Part shown: positions 36,786 to 45,392 of the stretch, one piece after another
How the letters are laid out: every line of letters begins with the position of its first letter
Position numbering within the stretch: the first letter of the stretch is position 1
DNA from: Phaeobacter sp. B1627
GTDB taxonomy: Bacteria; Pseudomonadota; Alphaproteobacteria; Rhodobacterales; Rhodobacteraceae
Assembly: GCF_006265095.1 (NCBI RefSeq)
Contig: NZ_VCNK01000028.1
Location: forward strand, 18,024-82,023
Direction of reading: 5' to 3'
DNA: 64,000 nucleotides
Position numbers and translations under genes: made by a program
The notes under the pieces: model-generated
What the model saw: the letters and a program-made list of their open reading frames with translations, nothing else
The model's database searches: none
Told to the model about the DNA's origin: nothing

Positions 36786-36818
36786 TTTCATCTTTTCCAA
36801 AATACCTCCGCCGGAGGC
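36786..36818 (+). repeat. 3' repeat with CCTCCGCCGGAGG dyad (copy 2)
   Basis: TTTCATCTTTTCCAAAATA followed by CCTCCGCCGGAGG, 31 nt after era. Near-identical to 22175-22209. Confidence 0.7.
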
Positions 36819-36876
36819 TCCCGCGATCAGCCCCCGGCGCGATCCTCTGCGATCCAAGACGCGACAGGAGCCTCCA

Positions 36877-37206
36877 ATGCCCCGCCTTACCGCCCGCTTC
36901 TGGGTTGATGCCTATCTGGCCCGGTTGCGGTTTCAGGACATACCCGCCTTTGTCACCGCGCATGGGGACGACACGGCCGGTGCGGTTCTGGTCAAGCTCA
37001 ACACCCTCGACGGGCAGGCCCGGGCCTTCCAGCGCAGCTTCGACCTGCTCAGCGGGGCCCGCACCTGGACCGAGCTGACGGCGGGCGAGGAGCGCGCGGT
37101 CGATGCATCCATTGCCAGGCAACGCCAGTTCGACAGCGATCTCTGGGTGATCGAAGTCGAGGATCGTCAGGGCCGTCATCTGCTGGACGAGCCGGGGCTG
37201 GACTAG
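36877..37206 (+). CDS. DUF1491 family protein
   Basis: 109 aa. [17 protein letters not shown] and [20 protein letters not shown] identify DUF1491, an alphaproteobacterial family of unknown function. Start ATG 36877 after GGAGCC. Between era and recO, reading with them. Confidence 0.9.
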   Translation: MPRLTARFWVDAYLARLRFQDIPAFVTAHGDDTAGAVLVKLNTLDGQARAFQRSFDLLSGARTWTELTAGEERAVDASIARQRQFDSDLWVIEVEDRQGRHLLDEPGLD

Positions 37207-37208
37207 GG

Positions 37209-37934
37209 ATGGACTGGCGCGATCACGGCATTCTGCTCACCGTGCGCCGCCATGGCGAATCCTCGGCGCTGATCGATGTCTTCACCGCAGGCCACGGTCG
37301 CCACGCGGGACTTGTGCGGGGCGGTGCCAGCCGCCGGATGGCGCCGGGGCTGCAGCCGGGCGCGCAGCTGGATCTGGCCTGGTCCGCACGGCTGGAGGAC
37401 CACCTTGGCACCTACAAGGCCGAACCCTCGCGCAGCCGCGCGGCAGCGGCCTTTTCCGGACGTCTCGCCCTGGCCGGGCTGAATGCGGTCTGCGCCCTTC
37501 TGGCCTTTGCCCTGCCGGACCGCGAACCTCACCCAGACCTGTACCAGCGCAGCGAGTCGCTGCTGGATCTCCTCGAACAGGAAGACCTCTGGCCGCTGGC
37601 CTATTTGCACTGGGAGCTTGCACTGCTGGAGGAGCTGGGCTTTGGCCTGGACCTCTCCGCCTGCGCCGCCACCGGCAGCACGGAGGGGCTGATCTATGTC
37701 TCGCCCAAATCCGGCCGCGCCGTCTCGGCCGCCGGGGCAGAGGGCTGGGCCGACCGCATGCTGCCACTGCCGCCGGTGATGCTGGGGCAGGGAGAGGCCG
37801 AGGATGCCGAGATCCTGACCGCGCTCAGAACCACCGGCTTCTTTCTCGAATCACGGCTGGCGCCTGCGCTCGGCAATCGCCCCGTACCGGAGGCCCGAGG
37901 CCGGTTCCTCGATGTTCTGGCACGGCGAACCTAG
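37209..37934 (+). CDS. recO: DNA repair protein RecO
   Basis: 241 aa. N-terminal OB fold begins [30 protein letters not shown], the standard RecO start, followed by a helical domain. Lacks a clear four-cysteine zinc site, as in many alphaproteobacterial RecO. ATG is 2 nt after the DUF1491 stop. Works with RecF/RecR in loading RecA. Confidence 0.93.
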   Translation: MDWRDHGILLTVRRHGESSALIDVFTAGHGRHAGLVRGGASRRMAPGLQPGAQLDLAWSARLEDHLGTYKAEPSRSRAAAAFSGRLALAGLNAVCALLAFALPDREPHPDLYQRSESLLDLLEQEDLWPLAYLHWELALLEELGFGLDLSACAATGSTEGLIYVSPKSGRAVSAAGAEGWADRMLPLPPVMLGQGEAEDAEILTALRTTGFFLESRLAPALGNRPVPEARGRFLDVLARRT

Positions 37935-38099
37935 AACAATACGCCGGGAATCAATCGCTTGTGTTTCAGGACCCCGGCATATGCCGCTACGTCATACGCA
38001 TGATACACTGGCGCAGGAAGAACAGTCTCGCGGTTCAGCCCCCCATCTCCCCCATCCGGGGCTGCATCCCAGCCACTTTGACAGCGAGGAGCGCGAACA

Positions 38100-39983
38100 A
38101 TGGTTGATAAGACCCTCATTGATCTTTCATGGGACGATTTCGACGAACACCGGGACCCCCGTCCGGAGGGGAACGAGTTCGACCAGGTTGTCGATCGCGC
38201 GATCTCCCGCCGTGGCTTTCTCGGCGGGACGCTGGCCTTTGGCTCTGGTGCCGCCGTCTTTGGCGCCGGGCTGATGTCTTCGACCACGGCGGCGCGGGCG
38301 GCAGGATCCGCGACCTTCGCCTTCGACCCGATCGCCATTGCGACGGATCATGCGGTCCATGTGCCCAGAGGCTATAAATCGCAGGTTCTGATCCGCTGGG
38401 GCGATGCGCTCTGGTCCGAGGCTGAGGGGGCCTACACCCCGGAAACCGGCGTCTCTGCCGCACTGTCCGACAAGGTTTTTGGCGAAAACACCGACGGGAT
38501 GGAGCTGTTCGACATCGATGGCCGCGAGGTCATCGCGGTCAACTCCGAATATGTGAACCCGAAGATCAACCTGCCCGCCGCCTCTGAGGGCGTGCCTCAA
38601 TCTGCCGATGAGGTCACGCTGCTGAAGAACCTTCAGGGCGTCACCGTGATGGAGATCGCCAGGGGCGAGGCGGGCTACGCCGTGGTCAAGGACAGCCCCC
38701 TGAACCGCCGCATCACCCACGAGACCGAGATGACCCTCGCGGGCCCTCTTGCCGGGCATGAGCTGGTGAAAACCAGTGCCGATCCCACAGGGCGCAGGGT
38801 CAAGGGGACCATGAACAACTGCGGCTCCGGCCGGACGCTCTGGGGGACCTATCTGACCTGCGAGGAGAATTTCAACGGCTACTTCGGCGCCACCGGAGAG
38901 ATGCCCGCCGGTGAGGGCTACATTCGCTACGGTATCGGCGGCACCGGCCGCTACGCCTACGAGAAATTCGACGACCGCTACGATCTGTCGAAAGAGCCGA
39001 ACGAGCCGCACCGCCATGGGTTCGTCACCGAAATCGATCCCTCCGATCCGACCTCCACACCGGTGAAACGCACGGCTCTGGGCCGTTTCAAACACGAAAA
39101 CGCCGAGATGGTGCAGGCGAGCGACGGCCGTATCGTGGTCTATCTCGGGGATGATGAGCGCGGCGAGTATCTCTATAAATACGTCTCCTCCGGTGTCTAT
39201 ACCGAGGGCGCTGCAACGGACGGTCTGTTGGATGACGGCACGCTGTTTGTGGCCAAATTCAACGACGACCAATCCGGCGAATGGCTGGCTCTGACACCTG
39301 AAACCACCGGCATGGAGGCGGCCGAGATCCTCTGTTTCACCCGGCTGGCGGCCTCTGCCGTGGGGGGCACCACCATGGACCGTCCCGAATGGGTGGCCTG
39401 CAATCCGCTCCGGGCCGAGGCCTATTGTGCCCTCACCAACAACAAGAACCGGGGCGTGAAGCCAAACGCCGGTGGTGACGACACATCGGTGAATGCGCCC
39501 AACCCGCGCGAGACCAACAAATACGGCCAGATCGTACGCTGGACCCCGACCGGGGGCAATCACGCCGCCGAGGGCTTCACCTGGGATCTCTACGTGATGG
39601 CCGGCAATCCGACGGTCTACAGCAACGCATATGGAGGGTCCGCGAACATCAACGCGGGCAATATGTTCAACTCGCCCGACGGGATGGCGTTTTCCTCTGA
39701 CGGGATGCTCTGGATCCAGACCGATGGCGATGACGACAACGAAGGCGACTTCGCCGGCATGGGAAACAACCAGATGTTGGTCGGCGATCCGGAGAGTGGG
39801 GAAATTGCACGGTTCATGACTGTCCCGAATGGCGCCGAGGTCACTGGCCTGTGCTGGTCGCTCGACAAGACGGTGGCGTTTGTCGGCGTGCAGCACCCGG
39901 GCGGATCCTGGCCTGACGGCGCGGGCAAACCGCGATCCTCTGTGGTGTCGGTCTGGCGCGAGGATGGCGCGGCCTTCGGCTGA
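38100..39983 (+). CDS. PhoX-family (DUF839) Tat-exported protein
   Basis: 627 aa. A twin-arginine signal lies about residues 36-62 (SRRGFLGGTLAFGSGAAVFG), unusually far from the N-terminus as in PhoX. The beta-propeller body includes GTYLTCEENFNGYFG, and FNSPDGMAFSSDGMLWIQTDGD. PhoX enzymes are calcium-dependent periplasmic alkaline phosphatases; whether this member hydrolyses phosphate esters needs checking of the metal ligands. Monocistronic, converges on dgt. Confidence 0.88.
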   Translation: MVDKTLIDLSWDDFDEHRDPRPEGNEFDQVVDRAISRRGFLGGTLAFGSGAAVFGAGLMSSTTAARAAGSATFAFDPIAIATDHAVHVPRGYKSQVLIRWGDALWSEAEGAYTPETGVSAALSDKVFGENTDGMELFDIDGREVIAVNSEYVNPKINLPAASEGVPQSADEVTLLKNLQGVTVMEIARGEAGYAVVKDSPLNRRITHETEMTLAGPLAGHELVKTSADPTGRRVKGTMNNCGSGRTLWGTYLTCEENFNGYFGATGEMPAGEGYIRYGIGGTGRYAYEKFDDRYDLSKEPNEPHRHGFVTEIDPSDPTSTPVKRTALGRFKHENAEMVQASDGRIVVYLGDDERGEYLYKYVSSGVYTEGAATDGLLDDGTLFVAKFNDDQSGEWLALTPETTGMEAAEILCFTRLAASAVGGTTMDRPEWVACNPLRAEAYCALTNNKNRGVKPNAGGDDTSVNAPNPRETNKYGQIVRWTPTGGNHAAEGFTWDLYVMAGNPTVYSNAYGGSANINAGNMFNSPDGMAFSSDGMLWIQTDGDDDNEGDFAGMGNNQMLVGDPESGEIARFMTVPNGAEVTGLCWSLDKTVAFVGVQHPGGSWPDGAGKPRSSVVSVWREDGAAFG

Positions 39984-40137
39984 GGCGCGGCCGTGATGTC
40001 ACAGGAAGAGCCCCCAAACCACTTGCGGGCCCTTTCTGTTGATGCCTCGTTGTGTTGCAGCCTGTCCCGAACGGCGGGCGCTCCGGTAACGATCCGGTAA
40101 ATTTTGATAACAAAAACAAAATGATAGGTATGTGCCC

Positions 40138-40173
40138 CTGACCCATTGTTTCGCGCGCGAAACAATGGGTCAG
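40138..40173. promoter_or_regulatory. 36-bp perfect palindrome between phoX and dgt
   Basis: Left half CTGACCCATTGTTTCGCG, right half its exact reverse complement. It follows an AT-rich stretch (40098-40131) and lies between convergent genes. No T-run, so not a standard terminator. It contains TGTTTC and GAAACA as in parS, but separated by 6 bp instead of 4. Confidence 0.7.
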
Positions 40174-40198
40174 AAAGGGTGACCTATTTGCGCGGTCC

Positions 40199-41557
40199 TC
40201 AGCCCGGCACCTGACCGGTGATCATGTCTCGCACGCGCAGGGCATAGCGGTCCGTCATGCCGGAGACAAAATCCGTCAGCGCATGGGCGGCCGTATAGTC
40301 ATCGACGACCCCCCGCAGGTCGAGATCCACGGCCCGCACGAGTTGCGTCCAGTAGCCGTGCTGGCTCAGCAGGCGATCGGCCTCCCAGTTGCAGGCCTTC
40401 AGCGCCACAAACAGCGCGTGGAACTCGTCGAGGATGGTGAACAGGACCTGGCGGCCGACGATCTCCAGCTCCGTCTTGCGCCGCGCGGTGAAGATACGGG
40501 CGTTCGAGATTTCCTTCAGCCTGGCGAAGGCGGGGGCCTTGCCGGAGACCTCCATCAGCCCATCGTCGAACGTGCCGGCCATGATGCTGTCGTAGTTGTC
40601 GAGAAAGGCCGCGACGGCGCTGTCGATGGCGGCCCCGATGGCCATTGCACGCAGCATGCCGACGCGGTCGCTCAGGGTCATCTGCGGGTCGTCCTCGCGG
40701 TTGCGCTTGCCGGTGATGTCTTCAAGAATTTCGGAGACGACATCGCTGTCGAGGTCCCCGACGGTGGCGGCGTCTTCGAGGTCCAGGATACGGTAGCAAA
40801 TGTCGTCTGCGGCCTCGACCAGAAAGGCCAGCGGGTGGCGTCGCCACCAGCGCAAGCCCTTGGGGCTGCGCTCTTCGGGCAGGCCAAGGGCCTCGGCCGC
40901 CTCGGCAAAGAGCGCCTCATCACCGGCAAACACGCCGAATTTCTTGAGCCCCACGTAGGAGCCTTTTGCATCGGCCGCGCTCGCGGCGGTGCAGGGGTAT
41001 TTGGCAAAGGCGCCCAGGGTGGCGTAGGACAGACGCATGCCGCCCTCGCGCCGCCCCATCTCCAGCCGGGCGGTGATACGAAAACCCTGTGCGTTGCCCT
41101 CAAAGGCCTCGAATTCCGCACGCTGATCCGGAGAAATACCAGCACCGAGCCCGGTCCCGGTGGCAAACAGCCGCGCGAACCAGGCACCGATGCTGGCCTC
41201 GCCTGAATGGCCAAACGGCGGGTTGCCGATGTCATGCGCCAGACAGGCCGCCTGCACCGTGCCGGCCATCACATGCTGCAGCCCATCCTCCAGCCGCCCC
41301 TGGCGGACCAGGGCCTGGCCAACCTGGATGCCAAGGGACCGCCCGACCGAGGAGGTCTCCATCGAATGGATCATCCGGTGGTGCACATGGTCGTGATCGT
41401 AGAGGGGATGCACCTGCGTTTTCTGGGCAAGACGCCGAAACGGTTCGGAGAACAGGATCCGGTCATAGTCCTGCAGATAGGCAGGCCGGCCGGGTCTGTC
41501 GGTATAGTCCGGGCGGCACAGGCGGCCAGAGCTCAGCAATTGTGTCCAGTCCATCAT
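40199..41557 (-). CDS. Deoxyguanosinetriphosphate triphosphohydrolase-like protein
   Basis: 452 aa HD-domain dNTPase. The HD motif is in CLAHDIGNPPFGHSGEASIG; the N-terminal DRILFSEPFRRLAQKTQVHP and MIHSMETSSVGRSLG blocks are diagnostic. ATG 41557 has GGAG 6 nt upstream; two nearby ATGs are alternatives. Hydrolyses dGTP or other dNTPs to deoxynucleoside and triphosphate. Confidence 0.92.
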   Translation of the reverse strand: MMDWTQLLSSGRLCRPDYTDRPGRPAYLQDYDRILFSEPFRRLAQKTQVHPLYDHDHVHHRMIHSMETSSVGRSLGIQVGQALVRQGRLEDGLQHVMAGTVQAACLAHDIGNPPFGHSGEASIGAWFARLFATGTGLGAGISPDQRAEFEAFEGNAQGFRITARLEMGRREGGMRLSYATLGAFAKYPCTAASAADAKGSYVGLKKFGVFAGDEALFAEAAEALGLPEERSPKGLRWWRRHPLAFLVEAADDICYRILDLEDAATVGDLDSDVVSEILEDITGKRNREDDPQMTLSDRVGMLRAMAIGAAIDSAVAAFLDNYDSIMAGTFDDGLMEVSGKAPAFARLKEISNARIFTARRKTELEIVGRQVLFTILDEFHALFVALKACNWEADRLLSQHGYWTQLVRAVDLDLRGVVDDYTAAHALTDFVSGMTDRYALRVRDMITGQVPG

Positions 41558-41645
41558 TGTCATCTCCAGCACAAGTCTCACGGTGGCGGCATAAAGACCG
41601 GGTTTGGACGAGAATTGCAAACGGTCTGGCTGAGGTCTGATCGGG

Positions 41646-41768
41646 CGGGGGGGAGCTCCCGCCCCTTTGAAATGCGCCAGAGGCACATTGTAAAAGCGTT
41701 GGGCCGGGCGGGGGCCGCGCCGAAGGCGCGGCCCCCGCCCCCCGGCGATGCGCGAAGCGCAGCGCAAT
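41646..41768 (-). repeat. 3' multi-hairpin element B
   Basis: On the minus strand it begins TTGCGCTGCGCTTCGCGCA, then the same 16-bp stem as element A (41706-41721 with 41725-41740), CGGCCCAACGCTTT, and a tail AAAGGGGCGGGAGCTCCCCC. It starts about 40 nt after the CDF gene, in that gene's orientation. Confidence 0.75.
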
Positions 41769-41807
41769 ACCTCAGGCGGTGGGGCGGGGCAGGTTGTTTT
41801 CGCAGGG

Positions 41808-42731
41808 TCAGGGTGGCTCGAACGCGGTCGGTTCCAATCCTGTATCTTCCAGCTTGTGATCCGGCTCCACATGGATGGTGACGTAAACGCCCGGCAGCGT
41901 CGCTTCGATCTCGGCCTCAAGCCGGTCACAGATATCGTGGCTTTCGGCAACGCTCATTTCACCATCGACCACCATGTGAAATTCGACAAACATGGCCTTG
42001 CCTGCGCGACGGGTCTTGATGTCGTGGATCTGCAGCGCACCTCCGCCGGACCCGAGGATGACGGTTCGGATCTTGTCCTGTTCCTCCTCGGTGGCAGCGC
42101 GGTCCATCAGCCCGTCCACAGAGGTGGAAACAACATGCAGCCCCTCGCGCAGGATGTTGACGGCCACCAGCAGGGCCAACACCGGGTCCAGCAGGGTCCA
42201 GCCTGTGACCAGGGCCAGCCCCAGCGCCGCCAGCACTCCGGCAGAGGTCCAGACGTCGCTCATCAGGTGACGCCCGCCTGCCGCGAAGGCCGGAGAGCCG
42301 AGGCGCGCGCCGGAGTTCAACAGCACTTGCGCCCAGATCAGGTTGACCACCAGGGCCGCCGCATTCACGATCAAGGCCAGCGGTGACAGGTCGGCGTGCG
42401 CCTGGGTGACCAAAGCGCTCACCGCCTGATCCACGATCAGCACCGCCGCGAGTATGATCATGATGCCTTCGATCACCGCCGAAAAATATTCCGCCTTGTG
42501 GTGGCCAAAGGGATGGCTGTCATCTGCCGGGCGCTCCGCATATCGGATAGCGAACCACGCCAGAACCGCGGCCGAGACATTGACCAGGCTTTCCATCGCA
42601 TCGGAAAACAGCGCCACGGACCCCGTCAGCGCCCAGGCCGCGAGCTTCAGCAGAAGGACCAGAACCGAGACGGCAATGGTGCCGCCGGCGATCTGACGGG
42701 CGGACAGCCGGGAGCTGAGGCCAAGGGGCAC
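41808..42731 (-). CDS. Cation diffusion facilitator family transporter
   Basis: 307 aa. Six membrane helices; metal-site motifs SDAMESLVNVSAA (TM2 Asp) and HPFGHHKAEYFSA; TM5 has LMSDVWTSAG. Cytoplasmic C-terminal domain ends with TIHVEPDH. CDF proteins export Zn, Co, Fe or Mn; the metal is not evident. Next to a TauE/SafE gene 4 nt upstream. Confidence 0.92.
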   Translation of the reverse strand: MPLGLSSRLSARQIAGGTIAVSVLVLLLKLAAWALTGSVALFSDAMESLVNVSAAVLAWFAIRYAERPADDSHPFGHHKAEYFSAVIEGIMIILAAVLIVDQAVSALVTQAHADLSPLALIVNAAALVVNLIWAQVLLNSGARLGSPAFAAGGRHLMSDVWTSAGVLAALGLALVTGWTLLDPVLALLVAVNILREGLHVVSTSVDGLMDRAATEEEQDKIRTVILGSGGGALQIHDIKTRRAGKAMFVEFHMVVDGEMSVAESHDICDRLEAEIEATLPGVYVTIHVEPDHKLEDTGLEPTAFEPP

Positions 42732-42735
42732 CGGC

Positions 42736-43503
42736 TCAGCCCACCACTGCGCGGCGCAACAGGTTCAGCCCGGCAATCAGCAGCACAAACAGCGTCGCCC
42801 GGCGAAACCCCTTCTGGTCGATCTTGTCCTGCAATCGGCCCCCGACCCACATGCCCAGCAGGGCGGGCAGGATCATCAATACGGAAAACGGCCAGGTTTC
42901 GCTGCGCATCACGCCGGAGCCAATATGCGCAAAGAACAGGACAACCGCGCCAAGACCGTAGATCACGCCCTGGATCCGCATCTGTTCGTGTTTTTCGGTG
43001 CCGAGTGCGGTCAGATAGGCCACCGTGGGTGGCCCCCAGATGCCGGAGAACCCGCCGATGAACCCCGCAAAGGCACCGATCGACAGTTCCATCCGGTGCG
43101 ACGGCGCGGAGAGGGTGAGGTGCTTGCCCATCAGCTGCGTCAGGGCAAACAGGGTGATCGGCCCGCCGATGATCAGCAGCATCACCTGCGACGGCAGAAC
43201 ACGCACCAGTTGCGCACTGATCAAGAGGAACACACCTCCGATCAGGAGGAAGGCGCGAAAGCGGAGCATCGACTCCCAGGCGGCGCGCGGCCCCTGCCGC
43301 AGGGCCTGAAACCCGTTGGTTGCAAGGGTGGGCAGGATCAGACCGGCCAGCGCAAGGTCCGGAGCCATGATCGAGCTGAGGCCGGACACCATGATCATCG
43401 GCATGGCAAAGCCCACCAGACCCTTGATGGTGCCTGCGATCAAGGCGACGACGAAGGCCAGCACGAATCCGGCCGGGGCGAGAAATGGAACAAGATCAGT
43501 CAT
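42736..43503 (-). CDS. TauE/SafE family membrane permease
   Basis: 255 aa, about eight membrane helices in two repeats. FVVALIAGTIKGLVGFAMPMIM and FIGGFSGIWGPPTVAYLTALG are the paired TauE/SafE motifs. The family exports sulfite or small sulfonates. Transcribed first, ahead of the CDF gene. Confidence 0.9.
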   Translation of the reverse strand: MTDLVPFLAPAGFVLAFVVALIAGTIKGLVGFAMPMIMVSGLSSIMAPDLALAGLILPTLATNGFQALRQGPRAAWESMLRFRAFLLIGGVFLLISAQLVRVLPSQVMLLIIGGPITLFALTQLMGKHLTLSAPSHRMELSIGAFAGFIGGFSGIWGPPTVAYLTALGTEKHEQMRIQGVIYGLGAVVLFFAHIGSGVMRSETWPFSVLMILPALLGMWVGGRLQDKIDQKGFRRATLFVLLIAGLNLLRRAVVG

Positions 43504-43650
43504 GATCCAGCCCTTAGCACATTCGGGCGGCGCTGCACTGCGAAAACGAAAGGGTAATTATTGAACGAATTGAACTTCTATTTGGTTTTTTTGTTGCGCT
43601 GCGCCTGCGAAGTGACCTATCACCAAGCGACCCTGAGGAGGATGTGATTC

Positions 43651-45336
43651 ATGCCCCATGACGGACAGGATTTTGATATGACCGCCCCGCTTTTGCCGGA
43701 TCTTCTGAACCTGACACGGGATGCGCTGGTGCCGCTGGACCAGCTCCTGGAGACTGCGACCCAACGGGTGCGCGACCGCGTGAGCGAGGGCGGGCGGGTG
43801 TCCGGCGCCTTGGTGGAAGCGAACCAATACGGGGCGCACGGGCTGGCCTGGCTTGCGACCTATGTCTGTGCCCTGCGGCAAATGCAGCGGTGGGCCGAGG
43901 CGCTGACCGGCGAGGGGCGCTTTGCGGAGCTGGAGGGGCTGATCCACCAGATTGCGTTCGGCGAGTATCTCGCGCAGATCGCGGGCGGCATCGCGATGAA
44001 CCAGGGCGAGGTGCTGCGGCTGCAGGATCTCGGGCTGAGCGAAGAGGACCGGCAGGGGCTGACGGAGCCTGCGATCCAGGCGCTGATCCAATCGGGCAAT
44101 ACGCAGGCGGCGCGGGTGCGGCTGGTCGCGCTGATGGAGGCGCAGGCGGGCAGCACCATGTTTGGCGCTTCGGGGCTGGATGAAGAGCTGGAAATGATCC
44201 GCGACCAGTTCCGCCGCTATGCGCAGGAGAAGGTCGAGCCCTTCGCGCATGACTGGCACCTACGCGACGAGCTGATCCCGATGGAGGTCATCGAGGAGCT
44301 CGCGGAAATGGGCGTTTTCGGACTGACCATACCGGAGGAGTATGGCGGTTTCGGCCTGTCAAAGGCCTCGATGTGCGTGGTGTCTGAAGAATTGTCGCGC
44401 GGCTATATCGGCGTCGGCTCGCTCGGGACCCGGTCGGAAATCGCCGCCGAGCTGATCCTCGCTGGTGGCACGCAGGCACAGAAAGAGAGCTGGCTGCCCC
44501 GGATCGCCAGCGCCGAGATCCTGCCCACGGCGGTGTTCACCGAACCGAACACCGGTTCGGACCTCGGGGCGCTGCGGACCCGGGCGGTCAAGGGGGCGGA
44601 GGGGGACTACTCCGTGACCGGCAACAAGACCTGGATCACCCATGCCGCCCGCACTCATGTGATGACCCTTCTGGCGCGCACGGATCCGGAGACCACCGAT
44701 CACCGGGGCCTGTCGATGTTCCTGGCCGAGAAAACACCGGGGACCGAGGCTGATCCCTTTCCGACCGAGGGCATGAGCGGCGGCGAGATCGAGGTTCTGG
44801 GCTACCGCGGTATGAAGGAATATGAACTAGCCTTTGACGGGTTTCAGATCAAGGCAGAGAACCTGCTGGGAGGCGAAGAGGGCAAGGGCTTCAAACAGCT
44901 GATGGAGACGTTTGAATCCGCGCGCATCCAGACCGCCGCCCGCGCCATCGGGGTGGCTCAGTCGGCGCTCGATATTGCCATGCAATATGCGCAGGACCGC
45001 AAGCAGTTCGGCAAGGCGCTCATTGCCTTTCCACGGGTATCGTCCAAACTGGCGATGATGGCGGTTGAGATCATGGTGGCGCGCCAGCTGACCTATTTCT
45101 CCGCCTGGGAAAAGGACAATGGCCATCGCTGCGATCTGGAGGCGGGCATGGCCAAGCTGCTGGGTGCACGGGTGGCCTGGGCTGCAGCGGACAATGGGTT
45201 GCAGATCCACGGCGGCAATGGGTTTGCGCTGGAATACAAGATCTCGCGCGTGCTGTGCGATGCGCGGATCCTCAATATCTTTGAGGGTGCGGCAGAGATC
45301 CAGGCGCAGGTGATCGCGCGGCGTCTGCTGGCCTGA
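43651..45336 (+). CDS. mcd: Acyl-CoA dehydrogenase, probable (2S)-methylsuccinyl-CoA dehydrogenase
   Basis: 561 aa. Residues 1-165 form an extra N-terminal helical domain absent from ordinary acyl-CoA dehydrogenases; the FAD enzyme follows with PTAVFTEPNTGSDLGALRTRA and VLGYRGMKEYELAFDGF, ending LNIFEGAAEIQAQVIARRLL. This layout and length match Mcd of the ethylmalonyl-CoA pathway, which oxidises methylsuccinyl-CoA to mesaconyl-CoA. Nearby etfBA could take its electrons. ATG 43651 follows GAGGAGG; ATG 43678 is an alternative. Confidence 0.85.
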   Translation: MPHDGQDFDMTAPLLPDLLNLTRDALVPLDQLLETATQRVRDRVSEGGRVSGALVEANQYGAHGLAWLATYVCALRQMQRWAEALTGEGRFAELEGLIHQIAFGEYLAQIAGGIAMNQGEVLRLQDLGLSEEDRQGLTEPAIQALIQSGNTQAARVRLVALMEAQAGSTMFGASGLDEELEMIRDQFRRYAQEKVEPFAHDWHLRDELIPMEVIEELAEMGVFGLTIPEEYGGFGLSKASMCVVSEELSRGYIGVGSLGTRSEIAAELILAGGTQAQKESWLPRIASAEILPTAVFTEPNTGSDLGALRTRAVKGAEGDYSVTGNKTWITHAARTHVMTLLARTDPETTDHRGLSMFLAEKTPGTEADPFPTEGMSGGEIEVLGYRGMKEYELAFDGFQIKAENLLGGEEGKGFKQLMETFESARIQTAARAIGVAQSALDIAMQYAQDRKQFGKALIAFPRVSSKLAMMAVEIMVARQLTYFSAWEKDNGHRCDLEAGMAKLLGARVAWAAADNGLQIHGGNGFALEYKISRVLCDARILNIFEGAAEIQAQVIARRLLA

Positions 45337-45353
45337 CGGGCGGCGCCGGCCGT

Positions 45354-45369
45354 CCCCGCGGGGAGATTT
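45354..45369 (+). terminator. Short hairpin CCCCGCGGGG with T-run after mcd
   Basis: CCCCGCGGGG followed by AGATTTTT, 17 nt past the stop. A small stem but with a T stretch; plausible terminator. Confidence 0.45.
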
Positions 45370-45392
45370 TTGGCGACCTGTCGGCGGCGAGG

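Noticed and set aside
38127..39896. 589-codon open frame antisense to the phoX-type gene
   Set aside because: Shadow frame; the plus strand carries a Tat signal and DUF839 motifs.
40138..40173. Canonical parS site
   Set aside because: The half-sites TGTTTC and GAAACA are there, but the centre is GCGCGC (6 bp) rather than ACGT, and the arms extend far beyond 16 bp. It is not the standard parS.
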